From positions 1-17,693 of the forward strand of contig CAZXOC010000149.1 of the NCBI GenBank assembly GCA_964642165.1: a stretch of DNA of 17,693 bases, given 5' to 3'. The notes under the pieces are model-generated. The model was not told where the DNA came from, did no database searches, and was given only the letters and a program-made list of their open reading frames with translations. The stretch comes from CAYRVX01 sp964642165 (GTDB lineage Bacteria; Planctomycetota; Phycisphaerae; SM23-33). How positions within the stretch are numbered: position 1 is the first letter of the stretch; every line of letters begins with the position of its first letter. This document shows positions 14,085-17,693 of this stretch, one piece after another. The translations under genes were made by a program, and so were the position numbers.

Positions 14085-15850
14085 GGCCCGGGCCTCCGGA
14101 CGGCCTTCTGGCGCCGGCGCCGGGAGCGGATCTGCTGGCGGAGCTTCCGGGCCGACCAGTCCTCGAGCGTGCGCCAGTAGGGCTTGAAGTGGACCGCGCC
14201 CCCGCCGGGGCGGCGAAGGTAGCCCATGAGCATCCTGAGCCGTCCGGCCCGGTTCACCACCGGGCACTTGAGCAGCGAGACGTTCAGGCGCATCAGCCCC
14301 TGGAACCGGCGCCGCGCCGTCAGCACGCGCCGGCGCGTCAGCCCGTCGAGGTCCACCAGGACGATCTCCGGGCTCGCCCCTACCTGCCAGCGAACGAGCA
14401 TGTTGGTGGCCTTGAGGTCGCGGTGGGCGAAGCGGCTGTCGTGCAGGCGCTGGACCAGGCGCCCCAGTTGCCACAGGACGTCCCGCGCCAGTTGGTGCTG
14501 CTCGGCGGCGCTCAGCCGCGTGTCCCCCTTCGGCGGGACGCCCAGCCACCGCTCCATGAACTCGTTCAGTTGGGGCGCCTCGACCGCCTCGGTGATCAGG
14601 ATGCTGTCGAGCAGGACCGGCCCGCTGCGCCGTTCCAGCGCCGCCAGCGGCAGCGCCGTGGCGATTCGCCGCGTCAGCAGCGCGTGGCCGAGGGCGAACG
14701 CGCGGATCGCCCGCGCCGGGCGGAAGCAGTCCGGCACGACCTTCCACGTGTGCTTGCGCCGCCGCCGCTTGACGTACACGTCCAGGCTGTGCGGGCCCAC
14801 CTTCAGCCGCCGACGCACCACCAGGCTGCTGCGCGAGTCCTTCACCACCTCGCCTTCGCCGCCCTCCAGCAGGGACTCGGGCCTCCCCAGGGCCTCGAGC
14901 CAGTCGGCGGCCCGGAACGAGTGCTCCGCCGCCCGCGAGCCCGCCATGCGGCGCTTGGAGCCCAGCACCACGTACGCCCGCCAGCCGCCCGGCATCGACA
15001 GCTTCGCGAAGTAGCGGTTGTGCTTGAGCACCCGGCGGTCCCGCTGGCTGTGCTGGCGACGCGTGTGCATCTGCGCGAAGCGCTCCACCAGGACGTGCCA
15101 GCCGTGCAGCGTCCCCGACGCGCCCGAGGCGCGAAGGTAGTGCGTCAGGAACCGCAGGCGCTCGGTGCGCGTCGTCAGATGGTGCCGGTCGTGGTAGAGC
15201 TGCGCCAGGTTGGCCGACATCGCCCGGCGCGAGAGGTCCCCTCGCCGGTACGCGCGGTGCAGGTCCATCAGCACCAGTTCCACCGGCCGCTCGGGATCGT
15301 CGCCGGCACGCACGAGGATGTTGCCGCAGTGCAAGTCGCGATGGACCACTCCCGCCGCGTGCATGTGCCCGATCAGGCGGGCCAGGGCAATGGTCGCCTG
15401 GCAGATCAGCCGCCGGCCTTGGCGGCCGCGACGGAGCTGCTGCTCGTGCCACGCGTCGACCCGTTGGGCGGGCGCGACCCCCTGGGTGGCCAGCCATTCC
15501 ACCCCGTCGGCGCAAAAGGCCGCCAGCGCCGGCGCCGTCGGCACGCCGCGCGACGAGAGGTACTTCGCAAACCGCAGCTCGCGCATCGCGTCGGAACTGC
15601 CCAGGTGCCGCAGCCCCCGGTGGACGATCGACCGGCTGTGGAAGTGCTTGAGGTAGATCTCCTGCCCGCCGACGTGCCCGCAGTACACCGTGCGCGAGGT
15701 GTTGTGCTTGACCTGCCGCCAGGTCGGCTCGTCGGGCCGGCAGAGCTGATCGACGCTGCCCGACAGCAGCACGCGGGCCGACTCGTCGGCAAACGCGACC
15801 TTGCCGTTCGCACGGCTCCCCGTCGGCCTCGCCGGCTGCTCCGAGCCCAT
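14081..15850 (-). CDS. Tandem WaaP/Kdo-kinase-like protein with two intact kinase domains
   Basis: 589 residues with two lipopolysaccharide-kinase-like domains in one chain. Domain 1 (about 45-285) has Lys68 in I-Y-L-K-H-F, Glu91 in the C-helix, a catalytic loop H-R-D-L-H-C-G-N (170-177) and Asp196 in L-M-D-L-H. Domain 2 (about 345-560) has Lys361 in V-Y-V-K-R, the loop H-R-D-L-K-A-T-N (476-483) and Asp500 in L-V-D-L-D-G-L. All ATP- and metal-binding residues are present in both, so both may be active. WaaP/KdkA-type enzymes phosphorylate heptose or Kdo of the lipopolysaccharide core and are normally single-domain proteins of about 250-270 residues. The tail is very basic (RSRRRRQKAVRR). The ATG at 15850 lies one base after the GT4 stop and the stop overlaps the GT9 start by four bases, so all three are coupled. 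It probably phosphorylates two positions on the glycan built by its neighbours. Confidence 0.88.
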   Translation of the reverse strand: MGSEQPARPTGSRANGKVAFADESARVLLSGSVDQLCRPDEPTWRQVKHNTSRTVYCGHVGGQEIYLKHFHSRSIVHRGLRHLGSSDAMRELRFAKYLSSRGVPTAPALAAFCADGVEWLATQGVAPAQRVDAWHEQQLRRGRQGRRLICQATIALARLIGHMHAAGVVHRDLHCGNILVRAGDDPERPVELVLMDLHRAYRRGDLSRRAMSANLAQLYHDRHHLTTRTERLRFLTHYLRASGASGTLHGWHVLVERFAQMHTRRQHSQRDRRVLKHNRYFAKLSMPGGWRAYVVLGSKRRMAGSRAAEHSFRAADWLEALGRPESLLEGGEGEVVKDSRSSLVVRRRLKVGPHSLDVYVKRRRRKHTWKVVPDCFRPARAIRAFALGHALLTRRIATALPLAALERRSGPVLLDSILITEAVEAPQLNEFMERWLGVPPKGDTRLSAAEQHQLARDVLWQLGRLVQRLHDSRFAHRDLKATNMLVRWQVGASPEIVLVDLDGLTRRRVLTARRRFQGLMRLNVSLLKCPVVNRAGRLRMLMGYLRRPGGGAVHFKPYWRTLEDWSARKLRQQIRSRRRRQKAVRRPGP

Positions 15851-15851
15851 G

Positions 15852-16901
15852 TCAGTACACCTTCTCCGCGGCGGCGGCCGCGTATACCTCGTCCAGGCGA
15901 CACCGGCAACTCTCCGGCGCGCACAGGCGCTCCGCCCGGCGCCGCGCCGTCCCCGCGAGCCGGTCCGCCAGGCCGCGATCCTCCAGCAGCTTCAGCAGGA
16001 CCGCCGCGGCCGCTCGCGGGTCACCCGGCTCGGCCAGAAGCGACGCCTCGCCGTCCGGCGCGAGCTCGGCGACGTCCGGCAGGCGGCTCGCCACGACGGG
16101 CAGACCGGCGACCATCGCCGCGGCGACCCCCGCAACGCCGATGGCCCGCTCGTGGAAGAACGCGGCCGAGTCCGCGGCCGCGAGCACCTCGTGCGGGGAC
16201 AGCCGCTCGCCCGGGAAGAGCACTTGGCTATTATAGCCGGTCGTCGTAGCAAAGGACCGCACGTGGTCGGCCAGAGGTCCGCCACCGGGCAGCAGCAGGC
16301 AGACGTCCTGCACGACCTGGCGGACGATGGCATGCGCCCAGGAGGCGATGTGCTGCCCGGCGTGGCGGATCATGGGGTCCGGCGCGGCGACGACGTGGGT
16401 GCTCTCGCCGATGCCCAGCGACTCGCGGACCCGCCGCCGGGTGGCGGGTCGGTCGGGGACGGCCTCTGCCGCCGGCGGCAGGACCCACACCGCCCCGGCC
16501 GGCAGACGAGCGCGGCCTAGCGCGGCGCAATCCGAGTCCGTCGGAACCGTCACGTGGAACAGCCCCGGCCCGACGATCCGGCGCACGGCCCGCACGTCCT
16601 CGCGGTCGGCGGCGCACGCCAGCGAAAGGACCATCGGCTTGCCCACCGCCAGGGCCAGCTCGGCCGCCGCGCGCATCGCCTCGAGCGACCAGGCGTGGAT
16701 CACGTCGCAGGCCTCCGCGCGATACCGCAGCCGCCAGCCGGCCAGACGCGCCGAGCCGAACGGGCGGTGGCCCGACACCATGGGCAGGCGCAGCCGATGG
16801 GGGGGCGGCGGACCGACGCAGACGGCCTCGTCGCCTTCACCGGCCAGCAGCGCCAGTTGGTCGAGCATGTCCGCCCGGGCCGTCCCGTCCAGGATGTGCA
16901 T
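15852..16901 (-). CDS. Glycosyltransferase family 4-like protein
   Basis: 349 residues from the ATG at 16901. GT-B fold features are visible: an M-H-I-L-D-G start, D-V-I-H-A-W-S (about 74-80), V-C-L-L-L-P-G-G-G-P-L (about 213-223), Q-V-L-F-P-G-E-R-L-S (about 242-251), L-A-A-A-D-S-A-A-F-F-H-E-R and V-A-G-L-P-V-V-A-S. The usual GT4 E-x7-E pair is degenerate: a glutamate is present in HER, but the second falls on alanine (VAAAMVAGLPVV). Activity may be altered, or another acid may serve. The frame extends upstream to 17030, but that extension is low-complexity Arg/Pro/Gly and the ATG at 16901 gives a normal N-terminus; a GTG four codons earlier is also possible. No clear ribosome binding site is seen. 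First gene of the glycan operon, ending one base before the tandem kinase. Confidence 0.82.
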   Translation of the reverse strand: MHILDGTARADMLDQLALLAGEGDEAVCVGPPPPHRLRLPMVSGHRPFGSARLAGWRLRYRAEACDVIHAWSLEAMRAAAELALAVGKPMVLSLACAADREDVRAVRRIVGPGLFHVTVPTDSDCAALGRARLPAGAVWVLPPAAEAVPDRPATRRRVRESLGIGESTHVVAAPDPMIRHAGQHIASWAHAIVRQVVQDVCLLLPGGGPLADHVRSFATTTGYNSQVLFPGERLSPHEVLAAADSAAFFHERAIGVAGVAAAMVAGLPVVASRLPDVAELAPDGEASLLAEPGDPRAAAAVLLKLLEDRGLADRLAGTARRRAERLCAPESCRCRLDEVYAAAAAEKVY

Positions 16902-16921
16902 GGCGGTGGCCACTGGGCGAG

Positions 16922-16950
16922 ATGATACGCTCGCCCCCACGGTGCCACAA
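16922..16950 (-). promoter_or_regulatory. Putative promoter for the GT4 / kinase / GT9 / DUF2062 operon
   Basis: On the minus strand TTGTGG (16950-16945), a 17-base spacer and TATCAT (16927-16922) resemble a sigma70 promoter. The -10 lies about 20 bases before the ATG, leaving a short leader without a clear Shine-Dalgarno. The match is moderate only. Confidence 0.3.
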
Positions 16951-16981
16951 GGCCCCGGCCGCCGGCGCAAGCGGCGGGGCC
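16951..16981. repeat. Inverted repeat in the divergent region upstream of the GT4 operon
   Basis: GGCCCC (16951-16956) pairs with GGGGCC (16976-16981) and GCCG (16961-16964) with CGGC (16972-16975), leaving a four-base bulge and a seven-base loop. It directly abuts the proposed -35 at 16945-16950. It could be an operator; high GC makes chance likely too. Confidence 0.25.
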
Positions 16982-17177
16982 GGCCCGCCGCCAAGCGCCC
17001 ACAGGCCAAGGCCTTCCCGCATAAAGGCATTTTCTTCTAAACCAAGCCGCCGCCCCCCGCCATAATGGACGATGAGGTCACCATGCCGCCGGGGACCATC
17101 GCGCCGAGCGGCCCGGCCCCCAACGGCACGTCGCTGAGGATGCCCGTCCTGCCTCGATATCGCGAAGGAGACCAAGC

Positions 17178-17693
17178 ATGACTCGAAACCGCACCGCATG
17201 GCTGATGGGGGTTGCCGCTTCGCTTTTGGTGATCGCGGCGGTAGCCCGGGCGCAGCGTGACCGGCCCGACAAGGACCGCCCGCTGGCACGGAGCATCGAG
17301 GACGGTCGGCCGCGCGACCGCCCGCAGCCTCGCCGCCCGGGGCCCCGCCGCCCCGCGCCGAAGCGCCCCGAGCTTCCGCCCAAGGTCGTCGTCTTCCCAC
17401 TGCGGCACATCCCCGCCCAGTCGATCATGAAAGTCATCGAGCAATTCGCCCGCGCCGAGCCGGCACGCGAGATCATCAAGCAGGTCCCCTTCGCCGTCAA
17501 CGAGCCGGCCAACGCCCTCGTCGTCGTCGGCCCGCCGGAGGTGGTCGAGTTCTTCGAGCAACTCGTGGCCGGGCTCGACAAGCCCAGCGAGTTCCACGAG
17601 CGCATGCGCGATCGCGAGATGGCGGAGCGCCACCGGGACCTGGAGCTCAAGGCCGAGATGAAGCGCCGCGAGATGGAGCTCAAGACCGAGATG
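17178..17693 (+). CDS. Exported protein with secretin N-domain-like segment and coiled coil (partial, 3' end beyond window)
   Basis: 172 codons are visible with no stop before the right edge. A Sec signal peptide covers residues 1-25 (hydrophobic core AWLMGVAASLLVIAAVARA, likely cut before QRD). A Pro/Arg-rich linker follows (26-66). Residues 69-136 read VVVFPLRHIPAQSIMKVIEQF, then P-F-A-V-N-E-P-A-N-A-L-V-V-V-G-P-P-E-V-V (104-123) and L-V-A-G-L-D-K-P. This matches the repeated N1/NolW-type domain of secretins (beta-alpha-beta with a conserved N-A-L-V-V). From 138 the chain becomes a charged helix rich in Glu, Arg, Met and Lys with an 11-residue repeat. The ATG at 17178 follows AAGGAG (17165-17170). 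An outer-membrane secretin pore domain is not visible; the full protein may be a secretin-related or purely periplasmic scaffold. Confidence 0.75.
   Translation, partial: MTRNRTAWLMGVAASLLVIAAVARAQRDRPDKDRPLARSIEDGRPRDRPQPRRPGPRRPAPKRPELPPKVVVFPLRHIPAQSIMKVIEQFARAEPAREIIKQVPFAVNEPANALVVVGPPEVVEFFEQLVAGLDKPSEFHERMRDREMAERHRDLELKAEMKRREMELKTEM
17643..17693 (+). repeat. 33-bp tandem repeat encoding an 11-residue coiled-coil unit (cut by window edge)
   Basis: An 18-base block (17643-17660) recurs 33 bases later (17676-17693) with one mismatch, and both encode E-L-K-x-E-M. The intervening codons read KRREM. An 11-residue period is typical of hendecad coiled coils. Only one full period is visible, so the copy number is unknown. 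Confidence 0.5.

Noticed and set aside
9588..14180. A 1530-codon open frame on the plus strand.
   Set aside because: It lies antisense to at least five recognisable minus-strand genes and encodes a low-complexity Arg/Ala/Gly/Pro protein. It is a side effect of GC-rich third codon positions.
17038..17066. CATAAT at 17061-17066 as a -10 for the right-edge gene.
   Set aside because: No acceptable -35 at 16-18 bases; the site is over 100 bases from the start codon.

Overview
The window is GC-rich DNA carrying complete genes on both strands and a partial gene at each edge. It most resembles a Planctomycetota (or wider PVC-group) chromosome. The reasons are two twin-arginine-exported sulfatases, an exported Gfo/Idh/MocA-type oxidoreductase, a large secreted HEAT-repeat protein, a uroporphyrinogen-decarboxylase-like protein, lipopolysaccharide-type glycosyltransferases and sugar kinases, and a lysine/alanine-rich histone H1-like tail. 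The phylum is inferred from gene content; no rRNA or other marker gene is present. No tRNA, rRNA, CRISPR array, transposase or integrase was seen.

Left part (1-8653), catabolism and secretion. A histone H1-like gene runs off the left edge on the minus strand. Two paralogous 480-residue sulfatases (357-1799 and 5945-7387, minus) are each divergent from a plus-strand gene set. Sulfatase 1 faces a Tat-exported oxidoreductase followed by a secreted HEAT-repeat protein. Sulfatase 2 faces a URO-D-family protein followed by a CNT-family transporter. The shared upstream regions hold a 13-bp perfect direct repeat (1918-1968) and two consecutive inverted repeats (7438-7534). The simplest reading is removal of sulfate from glycans outside the cytoplasm, with oxidation or rearrangement of the sugars and uptake of small products. 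The substrate is unknown and no sulfatase-maturing enzyme is present here.

Middle (8707-12385), transport and possible regulation. The CNT transporter keeps the family fold but has changed residues in the nucleoside-binding motifs. It has no stop codon at its usual end and runs about 196 bases into the convergent gene. That gene encodes an unusual fusion of an N-terminal STAS domain to a DUF502 (LIKE-COV) membrane domain. It lies directly downstream of a second, stand-alone STAS gene closely similar to its own N-terminus. Upstream of these is a DUF2617-like gene with the best promoter in the window (extended -10 TGGTATAAT).

Right part (12474-16901), envelope glycan operon, minus strand. The order is GT4 glycosyltransferase, a protein with two fused WaaP/Kdo-kinase-like domains, a GT9 heptosyltransferase-like enzyme, and a DUF2062 membrane protein. 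Junctions are 1 nt, a 4-nt ATGA overlap and 3 nt, so this is a tight operon, probably for lipopolysaccharide core or another surface glycan. A GC-rich hairpin follows its last gene. A divergent region (16902-17177) then leads to a plus-strand gene for an exported protein with a secretin N-domain-like segment and a repetitive coiled coil, cut by the right edge.

No gap between genes exceeds 300 bases. The larger gaps are 1800-2017 (direct repeat), 7388-7549 (inverted repeats), 11613-11783 (hairpin), 12327-12473 (promoter and hairpin) and 16902-17177 (divergent promoter region). The gaps at 229-356, 3281-3339, 5881-5944, 8654-8706 and 11202-11243 show nothing beyond ribosome binding sites.
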